From the NCBI RefSeq assembly GCF_900167135.1, contig NZ_FUWZ01000002.1:832651-896650 (forward strand): a stretch of 64,000 nucleotides of DNA, given 5' to 3'. Source of the stretch: Chitinophaga eiseniae (GTDB lineage: Bacteria > Bacteroidota > Bacteroidia > Chitinophagales > Chitinophagaceae). The position numbers and the translations under genes are program-made. The notes beneath the pieces were generated by a model that worked only from the letters and a program-made list of their open reading frames with translations, searched no databases and was not told the DNA's origin. Positions 42,065-51,782 of the stretch are shown piece after piece (position 1 is the stretch's first letter; each line of letters opens with the position of its first letter).

Positions 42065-42514
42065 ATGCATCTCACCGAACAAAAAGACCTGATTGTCCGC
42101 TTCATCAGTGAAGCGTGGAACAACGGCAACACCAGTCTGCTCGATACTTTCCTGCATCCGGCATTTAAAGACTATTCGCTCCCCGCAGGCATGCCGCCGG
42201 ACGCCACCGGCCTGAAACAATGGATAGACCAGGTACACCAGTCGTTTGAACCGCTGACGGTCATTGAGGAACACCTCGCCGAACCCGGTCGCTGCATGGT
42301 CCGCATCTCCATGCACCTGAAACATACCGGCTTATGGCGAGGTATTCCTGCAACGGGCAAAACAGCCGTCACCAGCGGATTCCGCTCCTTCGCCATCAAA
42401 GACGGACAGATCATCGAACACCGCGCGATAGTAGATGGCAATACAGTGGAACGTCAACTGAACGAAGCGGCCCAGTTGACGGGCTGCCAGCCTAAAGCAG
42501 CGGACAAGCGGTAA
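42065..42514 (+). CDS. SnoaL-like ester cyclase/polyketide-cyclase fold protein
   Basis: A 149-aa protein with NTF2-like fold: DLIVRFISEAWNNGNTSLLD then HPAFKDYSLP, and ATGKTAVTSGFRSFAIKDGQ with IIEHRAIVDGNTVERQL. Family functions vary, so no substrate is assigned. Likely co-regulated with the upstream Crp/Fnr gene. Confidence 0.85.
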   Translation: MHLTEQKDLIVRFISEAWNNGNTSLLDTFLHPAFKDYSLPAGMPPDATGLKQWIDQVHQSFEPLTVIEEHLAEPGRCMVRISMHLKHTGLWRGIPATGKTAVTSGFRSFAIKDGQIIEHRAIVDGNTVERQLNEAAQLTGCQPKAADKR

Positions 42515-42949
42515 TCCGGAGGTGATACCGCTAATTGAATGTTATACCCACCGCAACCTGTTTGTGCGCAATAGCTTTTCCTGCCGCACAAACAGGCTGC
42601 GCTGCCGGGAGGCGCCCCTACCATGAACATGTGGAATACAAAATGCAACCGGTCCTTCGTAGCTGGCAAACGTAACACGGCCGCTACCAGTTGTAAAAAT
42701 GATTTTTATTTCAACAAGCCGGTAATACTTTATTATCTTTTAGTTATACTTTGATAATCTTTTCCAATAATATATCCCGACAAATTCCCACGACAGCCCT
42801 AGTTAAAATCAGCGATTATCCTTATTATTACATACCAGCATCCGGCTTTACGTTTTATTACAGGAACAATAAAAAAATGATGCTTTTTTATCCCTGGTGA
42901 TGCTACAGGCAGAAAATCAAGACATTCCACGTTCACCAAAATATGGTAC
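42515..42949. other. Intergenic region with one long inverted repeat
   Basis: About 435 nt without a supported gene. It contains a perfect 12-bp inverted repeat near 42557-42596 and then a long AT-rich stretch leading to the AraC gene at 42950, which presumably holds that gene's promoter. Confidence 0.5.
42557..42596. repeat. Perfect 12-bp inverted repeat
   Basis: CCTGTTTGTGCG (42557-42568) and CGCACAAACAGG (42585-42596) around a 16-nt loop. No T-run follows. It may terminate the SnoaL-like gene or be a protein-binding or repeat element. Confidence 0.6.
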
Positions 42950-43834
42950 ATGAAAAGCAAACTACTACGCGAGATCACCCCGCTGACGCAAAGCGATTGT
43001 TTCACCCTTTTCTCCCGGGAAAAAACAGTTTTTGACTTTCCCCTGCACTATCATGAAGAATTTGAACTCAACTTCATTCAGCACGCCACCGGCGCCCGGC
43101 GCATTATTGGCGACCACATCGAAGATATTGAAGACCTGGAACTGGTGCTGGTAGGCCCCAACCTGCAGCACGGGTGGTTCACCCACAAGCATAAAGGCAG
43201 CGTGATCAAGGAAATCACCATTCAGTTTCACCGCGACCTGTTCGATGAAAAATTCCTGCAACGCAATCAGATGAGTTTTATTAAAAACATGTTCGAACGA
43301 TCGCTCCGCGGGATTCTTTTTTCTACAGAAACCACCCGGCAGATTATGCCCCGGCTGGTACACCTGCCACAAAAACAAGGCTTCGATTCCGTGCTGGAAC
43401 TTATGTCTATCCTGCACGACCTGTCTACCAGCCGGAATATGCGCATCCTTTCAGACGCCACTTTCCGCAACCTGGAAACATTTTCATATAACAGCCGTCG
43501 CGTGGAAAAGGTCATGCATTACCTCAATAATAACTTTGACAAGAATATCTCGCTGCACGAGGCCGCGAAGCTGGCAGCTATGACAGACGTGGCTTTCAGC
43601 CGTTTTTTCAAAGCAAGGATCGGGAAAACGTTTGTGGATACACTGATAGAAATAAGGCTGGGGCATGCCTCCCGGATGCTGATAGAAACCACGCATACCG
43701 TTAATGAAATAGCTTACAAATGCGGGTTTAATAACATTTCCAATTTCAACCGCATCTTCAAAAAGAAAAAAGACTGTACGCCCAAAGCGTTCCGGATGGC
43801 TTATACCGCCTCCGGAACACGAACTTTCGTATAA
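42950..43834 (+). CDS. AraC-family regulator with cupin sensor domain
   Basis: A 294-aa regulator. N-terminal cupin-like domain (FPLHYHEEFELNFIQHATGA; GPNLQHGWFTHKHKGSV) and C-terminal AraC HTH pair (ISLHEAAKLAAMTDVAFSRF; TVNEIAYKCGFNNISNFNRI). Such proteins often control sugar utilisation in Bacteroidota. No adjacent target operon is evident. Confidence 0.9.
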   Translation: MKSKLLREITPLTQSDCFTLFSREKTVFDFPLHYHEEFELNFIQHATGARRIIGDHIEDIEDLELVLVGPNLQHGWFTHKHKGSVIKEITIQFHRDLFDEKFLQRNQMSFIKNMFERSLRGILFSTETTRQIMPRLVHLPQKQGFDSVLELMSILHDLSTSRNMRILSDATFRNLETFSYNSRRVEKVMHYLNNNFDKNISLHEAAKLAAMTDVAFSRFFKARIGKTFVDTLIEIRLGHASRMLIETTHTVNEIAYKCGFNNISNFNRIFKKKKDCTPKAFRMAYTASGTRTFV

Positions 43835-43863
43835 TGTAACTGCAACGGGGGTACGTAATAGTA

Positions 43864-44481
43864 TTACGCGCTGATGGCCAACTGTTTGTCTACCACAGCC
43901 AACAGCTCGTCCGCAGAAAATCGGCGTTCAAGGTTTACATCTGCAAAGCTGTAGGTAATTTCAAACGAAGGCGTAACCAGATAAACTGCCGGAACAGGCA
44001 CATCAGCGTTTACACCGGCAACACGGCCCCAGATGGGATCGGACTCCTTGTAAATACCAGCCTTGCGGGCGATGCGGTGCTGCACGTCCCGCACCACGTC
44101 AAAAGGCAGCGGTTGACGGTTGAATTGAGAGAAGTGCTTTTTCCCTTCGCTGGACAGTACCAGCAAACGCGCTCCGGCTGCTTCTATGGCAGCATGTTTG
44201 GCTATCAGTTCAGCCATCAGCGCATCTCCGTAGCCATTCCAGTTAACTGAATAAAAAGCTACTACCAGCGGCTGCGCTGTCAGCAAATGCAACGAAGTAC
44301 CACCGGCCCCCGCTTTGAGCAAAGGCCCCTCATTGATCACATTCTCTTCTTCCAGGTAAAAGTCTGAAAAAAACTGACCGGCTGTTAACGGACGAATACG
44401 CTCCCTGTTCCTTACCGGGCTGGGAAACTGATCGGCTATCGGGGCTGGCAGGTAATCTGCGTAACGGTGTAAGGTAGACAT
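43864..44481 (-). CDS. Peroxiredoxin-like (AhpC/TSA fold) protein, atypical
   Basis: A 205-aa protein from ATG 44481. Its thioredoxin-like core (LLTAQPLVVAFYSVNWNGYG; LLVLSSEGKKHFSQFNRQPL; PVPAVYLVTPSFEITYSFAD) matches the AhpC/TSA superfamily. However, the usual peroxidatic cysteine position after the first strand reads SVNWNGYG with no cysteine, and no cysteine occurs elsewhere. So it is probably not a peroxidase and may have a binding or structural role. Confidence 0.75.
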   Translation of the reverse strand: MSTLHRYADYLPAPIADQFPSPVRNRERIRPLTAGQFFSDFYLEEENVINEGPLLKAGAGGTSLHLLTAQPLVVAFYSVNWNGYGDALMAELIAKHAAIEAAGARLLVLSSEGKKHFSQFNRQPLPFDVVRDVQHRIARKAGIYKESDPIWGRVAGVNADVPVPAVYLVTPSFEITYSFADVNLERRFSADELLAVVDKQLAISA

Positions 44482-44649
44482 GTTCGCTCTTTTTTTAATG
44501 GCTGATAAAATATTCCGTTGCAGGGGTTTTATCATGCTGGTTTTATAATGATACAAAGATAGGGAAAAAACTTATTATCCTATTAAATCTATAGACTAAA
44601 TATGTTTAAAAACATAATTAATTCATTTTTAGAGAATTATAAGATATGG

Positions 44650-45134
44650 TTTAGTGATCTTTACCACCGCCTGCGAACAATATGCCCAAAGGTTTTGAAC
44701 CGGACGCCATCGATTACCTCATGAAACCCATCCCGTTCGAACGTTTCCTCAAAGCCGCCAACCGCGCCCGGGAAGTATTTTCCCCGCCGATATCCCACTC
44801 CGCGGCAGAAAAAGACATCTATCTCAAAACCGGAGAAAAATTGATACGGGTACTGCTGGAAGACATTATCTTTATAGAGGCGATGGAAAACTACGTGTAC
44901 ATCCATACCACCCACGGACGATACCTGACCCGTTCCACCCTGAAAGCGGTGGCTGGAAATGTAACCGGTCCGGAATTTGTTCAAACCCACAAATCGTATA
45001 TCATCAATACCCGGAAAATTACCAGCATCGAAGGCAATATCATCATTATGGGACAAGCCTCCGTACCGGTTTCCAGGGGATTAAAAGACAGCGTGATGAA
45101 TACCATTTTAAAGGATAAATTGCTGAAGAAATAA
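44650..45134 (+). pseudogene. LytTR response regulator, 5'-truncated and frameshifted
   Basis: The C-terminal LytTR DNA-binding domain is intact (IRVLLEDIIFIEAMENYVYI; EFVQTHKSYIINTRKITSIE). Of the receiver domain only the last ~30 residues remain (VIFTTACEQYA, then KGFEPDAIDYLMKPIPFERF), and these two pieces are in different frames, joined at about 44678. The aspartate phosphorylation site is missing. An ATG at 44682 could still yield a 150-aa LytTR-only protein, so residual function is possible. No partner histidine kinase is nearby. Confidence 0.75.
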
Positions 45135-45143
45135 ATCAGACAT

Positions 45144-46052
45144 ATGCTGCTGAAACACCGTCTCTCTTTCGCACAGATTTTCACCTTCACCTGGAAGGTA
45201 GACCTGATGTTGCTGCTTTGTTGCACCATTGTTTTTTTTGTGGACAAATACTGGCTTTCTGCCCATATAGCCATCCCGGTGGCCGTATCGGCCGTATTGG
45301 GTACTGCCATCGCCTTTTTTATCGGCTTCAATAACAACCAGGCCTACGACCGCTGGTGGGAGGCCCGCATGATCTGGGGGGCGCTCGTCAACGACTCCCG
45401 CTCCTGGGCCAGAAGTCTGCTCCACTACACACAGACCGACGGTGACCAGGAACAACAGACCTTCGTCCGCCACATGATCTACCGCCACCTCTCCTTCGTA
45501 TATGCCCTGAAAACCAACCTCCGGAAACTCCCCGACGACTACTACACCCGCTACCTTACCAAAGAAGAAATCGACTACGTTCAGCAACATCAGAATATTC
45601 CCAACGCCCTGCTCAACCTCCAGTCGGCCGACCTCCAGCAACTCCGGAAGACCGGCGTGGTAGACGGCTTCGCCTTCCTTGAGCTCAACGATATGCTGGT
45701 CAAACATTGCGACGAAATGGGCAAGTCGGAACGCATCAAAAATACCGTCTTCCCACCCAGCTACGTCTATTTCACCCGCCTGTTCATCTGGTTCTACGTG
45801 ATCTTGAATACCCTGATGATGACCGAATCCATCGGCGCCTGGTCCATCCTCTTCGGATGGGTGTTTGGCTTCGTGTTCCATGTCACCCACCTCAACGGCA
45901 TTACCCTGATGAACCCCTTCGAATACCACCCCCTGGGCATCCCGCTCGACAGCATCGCCCGCACCATCGAAATCAACCTGATAGAACTAATGGGCGAAGA
46001 ACCGGTGCCCCAACCCGTCAAACCCAAGGCAGACGGGCTATATATTATGTAA
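45144..46052 (+). CDS. Bestrophin-family channel protein
   Basis: A 302-aa inner-membrane protein of the bestrophin/UPF0187 family. Signature: FNNNQAYDRWWEARMIWGAL, with RSWARSL following, and four hydrophobic segments, two near the N-terminus (LMLLLCCTIVFFVDKYW; AVSAVLGTAIAFFIGF) and two late (FIWFYVILNTLMMTESIGAW; SILFGWVFGFVFHVTHL). Bacterial homologues are pentameric ion channels, some sodium-selective. Starts 9 nt after the LytTR remnant. Confidence 0.9.
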   Translation: MLLKHRLSFAQIFTFTWKVDLMLLLCCTIVFFVDKYWLSAHIAIPVAVSAVLGTAIAFFIGFNNNQAYDRWWEARMIWGALVNDSRSWARSLLHYTQTDGDQEQQTFVRHMIYRHLSFVYALKTNLRKLPDDYYTRYLTKEEIDYVQQHQNIPNALLNLQSADLQQLRKTGVVDGFAFLELNDMLVKHCDEMGKSERIKNTVFPPSYVYFTRLFIWFYVILNTLMMTESIGAWSILFGWVFGFVFHVTHLNGITLMNPFEYHPLGIPLDSIARTIEINLIELMGEEPVPQPVKPKADGLYIM

Positions 46053-46139
46053 AAATGACGAGTGACACGCCGGACCTGCATACCGGGTCACAACCCCGGA
46101 AATCATTATTCATAACAGGTAATTCCGTATTTTTACCGC

Positions 46140-47603
46140 ATGACTTATGATCAATTATGTAATCTATATGCCCAGTCCATCACACTAAAGATACTCCGGG
46201 CACGTAGCGCGCCAATGATGTTGTCATTTTTTCACCAAACATTCAAGGAGAAAAACCATACCACCATTCCCAATGTGGAACTGGTCACCCGTCTGTCCGA
46301 TTACCTCGTGGCTACCGGCTACCGCGCCACAGATGACGAAATAGACGCCACCGGCCTACTCGACAATGAAGACGAACGAGCCCGGAAATATGTGGAACAA
46401 TGGAGCAATAAAGGCTTCCTCCGGAAGTATCCCGACGACGACGGCAACGACATCCATGAACTCAGCAGCGACATGGAAAAAGTGATGCACTGGGTATCCA
46501 CCCTCCAGAAAAGGGAATTTGTGGGCACTGAAAGCCGCTTTAAAGACATCTTTTCCAAACTGAAGGAACTGGTGGACCAAAGCAACAAAGACCCTAAACA
46601 ACGCATCCAGGAACTGGAAAAAAAGAAATTCGAAATAGAACAGGAGATCAAAAGCATCACCATCACCGGAAGAGTCCAGGTGTTCGACGACACCCAGATC
46701 AAAGAAAGGTGCTACGATGTAAACCGCATGTCGAGAGAACTCCTCAGCGATTTCAAGGAGGTGGAACAGAATTTCGAACAGATCACCCAGGAGATATACC
46801 GTAAACAAAGCGAACGCGATATCGCTAAAGGCGCCCTCCTGGCCTATACCCTCGACTCTTTCGAAGCCCTCCGCCAGAAAGACCAGGGCAAAAGCTTCTA
46901 CTCCTTCTGGCAGTTCCTCATGGACGAAACCAAACAGGAAGAAATGCGGGCGCTCATCGAAAAACTCTATAACCTGCTCGAAGAACGGAACATCGACTAC
47001 AAAAACGACCGCTTCCTCAAAAAACTCAAACAGTTCCTCCACGCCTCCGGCAAAAAAGTGATCGACGCCAACAAAAAACTGAGCGACAAACTCAGCCGCG
47101 TCCTCAGTGAGAAAAACCTCACCGATCACCGGAAAGCCATGGAGCTTATCAACGACATCCGGCAACTCGCCTTCCAGACACTCGACAACATACCCGGAGA
47201 AGAATTTTATATCGACATGGAAAGCGACCCGGAAATAGATATGCTGGACCGCTGGGAGATGGCAGACGATAAAAAAACACACCCCGACGTGGAATTCCCC
47301 AAAGGCATCGGTGGCAACGACTTCTCCGACGCCGATATGGACGCGCTGTTCAACCACTTTAACATCGACCGCGCCCTCCTCGAAGACCGCATCAGCACCC
47401 AATTACAAAACAAAAAACAGATCAGTTTGAAGGAACTGGTAGATATCTATGGCACCGAGAAAGGACTGACAGAACTCATCACCTATTTCTCCATCGCCAG
47501 CCAGTCATCCAGCCACATCATACTGGAAACACCAGATCCGGTATCCCTGGGCAACCGCGTCATCAACATGCCGATGGTGCTGTTCACAAACGCTCAAAAC
47601 TAA
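46140..47603 (+). CDS. DUF3375 protein, MksF/JetA-like kleisin subunit
   Basis: A 487-aa protein of DUF3375, the kleisin-like subunit of MksBEF/Wadjet condensin complexes. N-terminal winged-helix region (LNLYAQSITLKILRAR-like start; SARAPMMLSFFHQTF-like segment), central coiled coil (PKQRIQELEKKKFEIEQEIK), and a C-terminal winged-helix segment (ISLKELVDIYGTEKGLTELI). It links the two SMC heads and binds the JetB/MksE protein. First gene of a three-gene operon, 8 nt before the DUF4194 gene. Confidence 0.9.
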   Translation: MTYDQLCNLYAQSITLKILRARSAPMMLSFFHQTFKEKNHTTIPNVELVTRLSDYLVATGYRATDDEIDATGLLDNEDERARKYVEQWSNKGFLRKYPDDDGNDIHELSSDMEKVMHWVSTLQKREFVGTESRFKDIFSKLKELVDQSNKDPKQRIQELEKKKFEIEQEIKSITITGRVQVFDDTQIKERCYDVNRMSRELLSDFKEVEQNFEQITQEIYRKQSERDIAKGALLAYTLDSFEALRQKDQGKSFYSFWQFLMDETKQEEMRALIEKLYNLLEERNIDYKNDRFLKKLKQFLHASGKKVIDANKKLSDKLSRVLSEKNLTDHRKAMELINDIRQLAFQTLDNIPGEEFYIDMESDPEIDMLDRWEMADDKKTHPDVEFPKGIGGNDFSDADMDALFNHFNIDRALLEDRISTQLQNKKQISLKELVDIYGTEKGLTELITYFSIASQSSSHIILETPDPVSLGNRVINMPMVLFTNAQN

Positions 47604-47611
47604 AACGAAAC

Positions 47612-48208
47612 ATGGCCGATAACAATATTTCTCCCTTTGCGCACGTGTTCCTCAAACTCATGCAGGGTCCCGTGTACGAAGAAGACAAAGCTTACTGGAA
47701 AGACCTGCTGGGCTGGCAGACAGAACTCAGCAAATACCTGAACCAGGTAGGACTGCAACTCATCATCAACGAAAGCGACGGTTTCGCCCGTATCCTGCAA
47801 CCCGAAGCAGACGATACCTCCGGCGACAAACCCCTGCCGCGCCTGATGCGTAAAACCAGGCTCACCTACGAAGCCACCCTGCTCTGCATCGTGCTCCGCG
47901 AAGCCCTCGATGAATTTGACATCAAAGGCAACGGCACCCGGCTGTTCATGACACAAAAGGAAATCAAGGAAAGGCTCGCCCTCTTCTTCAAAGAGCGGAA
48001 CAACAAATCCAAACTGCTCAAAGACCTGAACAAACCCATCAACAGCCTGCTGAACATCGGTATCCTCAAAGCTACCCGCGAAGACGCAGCCAATAAAGAG
48101 CTGCATCAATACGAAGTAAAAAGGGTGATCAAAGCACTGGTCAACAACGAAAAACTGGAAGAAATCAAATCAAAACTAAAATTGCATGTCAACCCTGTTC
48201 AACAGTGA
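47612..48208 (+). CDS. DUF4194 protein, MksE/JetB-like subunit
   Basis: A 198-aa protein of DUF4194, the KITE-type winged-helix accessory subunit of MksBEF/Wadjet complexes. Motifs: FAHVFLKLMQGPVYEEDKAY, WQTELSKYLNQVGLQLIINE, and RLTYEATLLCIVLREALDEF-like region. It dimerises and bridges the kleisin. The gene overlaps the SMC gene by 23 nt, indicating translational coupling. Confidence 0.9.
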   Translation: MADNNISPFAHVFLKLMQGPVYEEDKAYWKDLLGWQTELSKYLNQVGLQLIINESDGFARILQPEADDTSGDKPLPRLMRKTRLTYEATLLCIVLREALDEFDIKGNGTRLFMTQKEIKERLALFFKERNNKSKLLKDLNKPINSLLNIGILKATREDAANKELHQYEVKRVIKALVNNEKLEEIKSKLKLHVNPVQQ

Positions 48209-51200
48209 TTCCAAAGAAAGCGGGTTCCGGTTACAATATCTTGAAATATACAACTGGGGCACGTTCCACAATAAAATATACCGTGTCAATACCAGTGGGC
48301 AAACATCCCTGCTCACCGGCGCCAACGGCAGCGGAAAAACAACACTGATCGACGCCCTGCTGACACTGCTAGTGCCAGCCGGCAAACGCTTCTATAACCA
48401 GTCGTCCGGAACGGACCAACGTAAAGACCGCGGCGAAGAATCCTATTTCTGGGGATACTACGGCAAAACCTTCTCGGAAGACTCGCTGCAGTCCAAAACA
48501 GAACAGCTCCGCCACAAGGAAAACAACCCGTACTCCGTACTGCTGGCCTATTTCTACAACGCCGCCACTATGCACCAGATCACACTGGCGCAGGTACGCT
48601 GGTATTCCGGGGAATTGAAAAGACAATTCATCGTCTCCCCCCACAAACTCAATATCAACGACCACTTTGGCGCAGGTAAATTCGATATGAAAGGCGACTG
48701 GAAAAAGAAACTCCGCCTCGAATACCCGAAAACAGAAATCACCGACAGCTTCAAAGAATACGCCGCCCTCTTCAGCAATATCTTCGGCCTGCGCAGCGAA
48801 AAAGCCCTGTCGCTCTTCAACCAGACCGTCGGCATCAAGGTACTGGGCGACCTCAATACCTTCATCCGCAGCCAGATGCTCGAAGAAACCGACGCAGAAG
48901 GCGAATTCCTGAAACTGCGCGAAAACTACGACAGCCTCCTGTCCAGCCACCGCGCCATCCAGAAAGATGAAACCCAGCTCAAAATGCTGGAACCCATCAT
49001 CGCCAACAAAACCGCCTGGCAGGAACTGCAGGACCGCAACCGCGAACTCCAGATGCTGCAGGACATTCTGCCGGCATGGTTCAACAAACAGGAAAAAGAT
49101 ATCCTGGAAAAGGAACTGGAAGCACTGCAAAAGGAGCAGCAGAAAACCACTACCATCCTCACCGGTATCAACGAGCACCTGCAGACCATGAACCTGCGCA
49201 AAGACGAGCTGATTGCACAGAAAGCCAATAACAGCGTCGATGAACAACTGCGCTCCATCGAAAAATCCATCCATTACGAACAAAAAGCCCTCGAAGGCAA
49301 ACGTAATAAGATGGAAGAGTACAACATGCTCGCCGACCGCCTGGAACTGGCCCCCAATCCGGACGAACAGCAGTTCCACGAAAACATCTCCGGCGCCGAA
49401 CAACTCAAAAGCGCCCACGATAAACAACTGGAAACGCTGCAGGAAGAAATGTTCCACTACAAAAGCAGCCTCACCGCCGAAAGAGCACAGATCACACGGC
49501 TGGAAGAAGAAATCGAATCCTTCCTCAACCGCAAAAACAATATCCCCTACGAATTGGTACGCATCCGCCAGCAACTGGCAGAGATGCTGGACGTGCAGGA
49601 AGACGACCTGCCCTTCGTAGGGGAACTGATACGCGTGAAAGACACCGAAAGCCGCTGGGAAAACGCTATCGAAAAAGTACTCCACAACTTCGGCCTGCGC
49701 CTGCTGGTACCGGAAGAGTACATCATGGACATCAACAAATACATCAACTCCAACAACCTGCAAACACGCCTCGTCTACCATAAAGTGGAAGACGAAAATT
49801 ATACCATGCTCAGGATGCCTACCGAAAAGGACAGCCTCCTGCAGAAAATAGAAATCAAACCCGGCACCATCTTTAAAGAATGGTTGCAAAACCAGCTGCT
49901 GGACCAGTTTGACTATACCTGCACCGATGACATGGCCGTGTTTAACAAATCCCGCAAAGCCGTTACTTCCAGCGGACTAACGCGGCAGGCTACACGCCAC
50001 GAAAAAGACGACCGCCCCAACCGCTCACAACAGAACAACTACGTACTCGGCTGGAACAATAAAAACAAACTGCGGCTACTCAAGGCAGAACAGGACGAAT
50101 GCGGCAGCAACATCGAAACATTGCAGCACAGCATCTCCCAGTTGGAAAACAGCCGCAAGGCCATCACCACCGTCAACACCCTGCTGAACGCTTTCCTCTC
50201 GCTCCGCAACTACAGCGAAATCAACTGGCAGACACATGCCGGCATAATCGAATCTTTTGCACGCGAAAAAGCCCAGCTGCTCAAAACCAGCGATAAATAC
50301 CAGGCTATCTGCGACCAGCTCGACGAAGCCATTGCCCAGATACAGGACAAGGAGAAAGAAAAAGAAAGGGCCCTGCAGGAAAAAGGCCGTATCGATGATA
50401 AAGCCGCCGAAAAGCTGCGGCATTTTAATCAGCTGAAAGTAAATAAGCTGGACGACGTATCGCTGCAATATGTACTGGAATACCTCTCCGACCTGTCTCT
50501 CACCGAACCGGCTGAAACCACCGCTGAACTGGCGTCCTATCGTAAACGGGCAAACGACAACCTGAACGCCACCCTGCACGATGCCCTGCGCCAGTCGGCC
50601 GAAAAAGAAGCAGAAATCACCCGGCAGCTGTCCGCTTTCGTGATGCCCTCCAAAGCCATCCACGATGCCTATCCCGAATGGCTCGGCGACGTCAGCGACC
50701 TGCAGCCGCATGTCAGATACCTCGACGAATTCACGTCGCTGTATGAAAACATCAAATACCAGCGCCTCATAGAGCACAAGGAACGTTTCCGTAAATACAT
50801 GGACACCAGCATGCTCAACGCTATCACCAACTACCGGGCATGGATATACGGTCAGGAAGACCTGATCCGTGAAGTAATGGACGATCTCAACGAACCGCTC
50901 CGTAACATCACCTTCAACAAAAACCCGGACACCTACCTCCAGCTGGAATGCCGCCATGTGAAAGATGTGGAGATCCGCAACTTCAAAGAGAAACTAAGCG
51001 GCGCCGTGCCAGACTCCATGAAGTACCACCTGGAGAAAGACGAAGCCTACGGCGAACAGCTCTTCGAAAACATCAAAGTACTGATCACCGAGCTGCAGCA
51101 AAATGAAGCGTGGCGCCGTAAGGTAACGGATGTGCGCAACTGGCTCGACTTCGGCGCCAAAGAATACTATGTGGCCGATAATAAAGCCTTTAAATACTAC

Positions 51201-51569
51201 GAGGATACCGCCAGCCTTTCCGGTGGAGAGAAAGCCCAGTTTACCTACACCATCCTGGGCGCCGCCATCGCCTACCAGTTCGGTATTAACGAAGCCAACC
51301 GCCAGCACCGCAGCCTGCGCTTTATCACCGTGGACGAAGCCTTCAGCAAACTGGACCCGGAAAAGAGCCACTACCTCATGGAATATTGTGGTCAGCTCAA
51401 CCTCCAGCTGCTGGTGGTAACGCCTTTGGACAAACTGAATATCGCAGAACCGTATATTCATGCCTGTCACTTTGTATCCAACAAAAACAAACGCGACTCC
51501 GTAGTGTACAACTTTACCATGGAAGAATACAGGGAAAGGAAAAAAGAGTTCGAAACCATGGAAGCGTAG
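48186..51569 (+). CDS. SMC-like ATPase, MksB/JetC
   Basis: A 1127-aa SMC-family ATPase of the condensin-like MksB/JetC group. Walker A GANGSGKT near residue 45, long antiparallel coiled coils (about 230-450 and 660-900) around a hinge-like region, ABC signature LSGGEKAQFTYTIL, and Walker B FITVDEAFSKLDPEKSHYL near residue 1050. It should form the loop-extruding dimer with the two upstream products. JetD/MksG, the topoisomerase-like nuclease of Wadjet plasmid defence, is absent downstream; the next gene is cydA. So this may be a chromosome-organising MksBEF. Confidence 0.93.
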   Translation: MSTLFNSDSKESGFRLQYLEIYNWGTFHNKIYRVNTSGQTSLLTGANGSGKTTLIDALLTLLVPAGKRFYNQSSGTDQRKDRGEESYFWGYYGKTFSEDSLQSKTEQLRHKENNPYSVLLAYFYNAATMHQITLAQVRWYSGELKRQFIVSPHKLNINDHFGAGKFDMKGDWKKKLRLEYPKTEITDSFKEYAALFSNIFGLRSEKALSLFNQTVGIKVLGDLNTFIRSQMLEETDAEGEFLKLRENYDSLLSSHRAIQKDETQLKMLEPIIANKTAWQELQDRNRELQMLQDILPAWFNKQEKDILEKELEALQKEQQKTTTILTGINEHLQTMNLRKDELIAQKANNSVDEQLRSIEKSIHYEQKALEGKRNKMEEYNMLADRLELAPNPDEQQFHENISGAEQLKSAHDKQLETLQEEMFHYKSSLTAERAQITRLEEEIESFLNRKNNIPYELVRIRQQLAEMLDVQEDDLPFVGELIRVKDTESRWENAIEKVLHNFGLRLLVPEEYIMDINKYINSNNLQTRLVYHKVEDENYTMLRMPTEKDSLLQKIEIKPGTIFKEWLQNQLLDQFDYTCTDDMAVFNKSRKAVTSSGLTRQATRHEKDDRPNRSQQNNYVLGWNNKNKLRLLKAEQDECGSNIETLQHSISQLENSRKAITTVNTLLNAFLSLRNYSEINWQTHAGIIESFAREKAQLLKTSDKYQAICDQLDEAIAQIQDKEKEKERALQEKGRIDDKAAEKLRHFNQLKVNKLDDVSLQYVLEYLSDLSLTEPAETTAELASYRKRANDNLNATLHDALRQSAEKEAEITRQLSAFVMPSKAIHDAYPEWLGDVSDLQPHVRYLDEFTSLYENIKYQRLIEHKERFRKYMDTSMLNAITNYRAWIYGQEDLIREVMDDLNEPLRNITFNKNPDTYLQLECRHVKDVEIRNFKEKLSGAVPDSMKYHLEKDEAYGEQLFENIKVLITELQQNEAWRRKVTDVRNWLDFGAKEYYVADNKAFKYYEDTASLSGGEKAQFTYTILGAAIAYQFGINEANRQHRSLRFITVDEAFSKLDPEKSHYLMEYCGQLNLQLLVVTPLDKLNIAEPYIHACHFVSNKNKRDSVVYNFTMEEYRERKKEFETMEA

Positions 51570-51574
51570 TTTCC

Positions 51575-51728
51575 CGCAAAGGCGCAAAGCAGCAAAGCAC
51601 ACAAAGAATAAAATATAAGCGGGCAGAGAAAGCAAAGGAGCGGAGATCAAATTTGATCTCCGCTCCTTTGCTTTCTTATCTTAAACTTAAAAAAATCTTT
51701 GCATGCTTTGCTGCTTTGCGCCTTTGCG
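51575..51728. repeat. Nested perfect inverted repeats (two 25-bp stems)
   Basis: Outer arms 51575-51599 and 51704-51728 are exact reverse complements (arm begins CGCAAAGGCGCAAAGCAGC). Inside lies a 50-bp perfect palindrome at 51627-51676, with no spacer (centre GATCAAATTTGATC). Both use the recurring GCAAAG unit. It can act as a terminator for the mks operon, but its size and symmetry look like a mobile palindromic repeat. Confidence 0.95.
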
Positions 51729-51782
51729 TGAACTTCGCGTGAGAAAATATTATATATTTATACATACATGATAAACATCAGC

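Noticed and set aside
48369..49889. Reverse-strand open frame of 506 codons inside the SMC gene
   Set aside because: Shadow of the high-GC coding strand; low-complexity Phe/Val/Gln-rich translation with no motifs.
46140..51569. Complete Wadjet plasmid-defence system
   Set aside because: The JetD nuclease gene is absent on both sides of the three genes.
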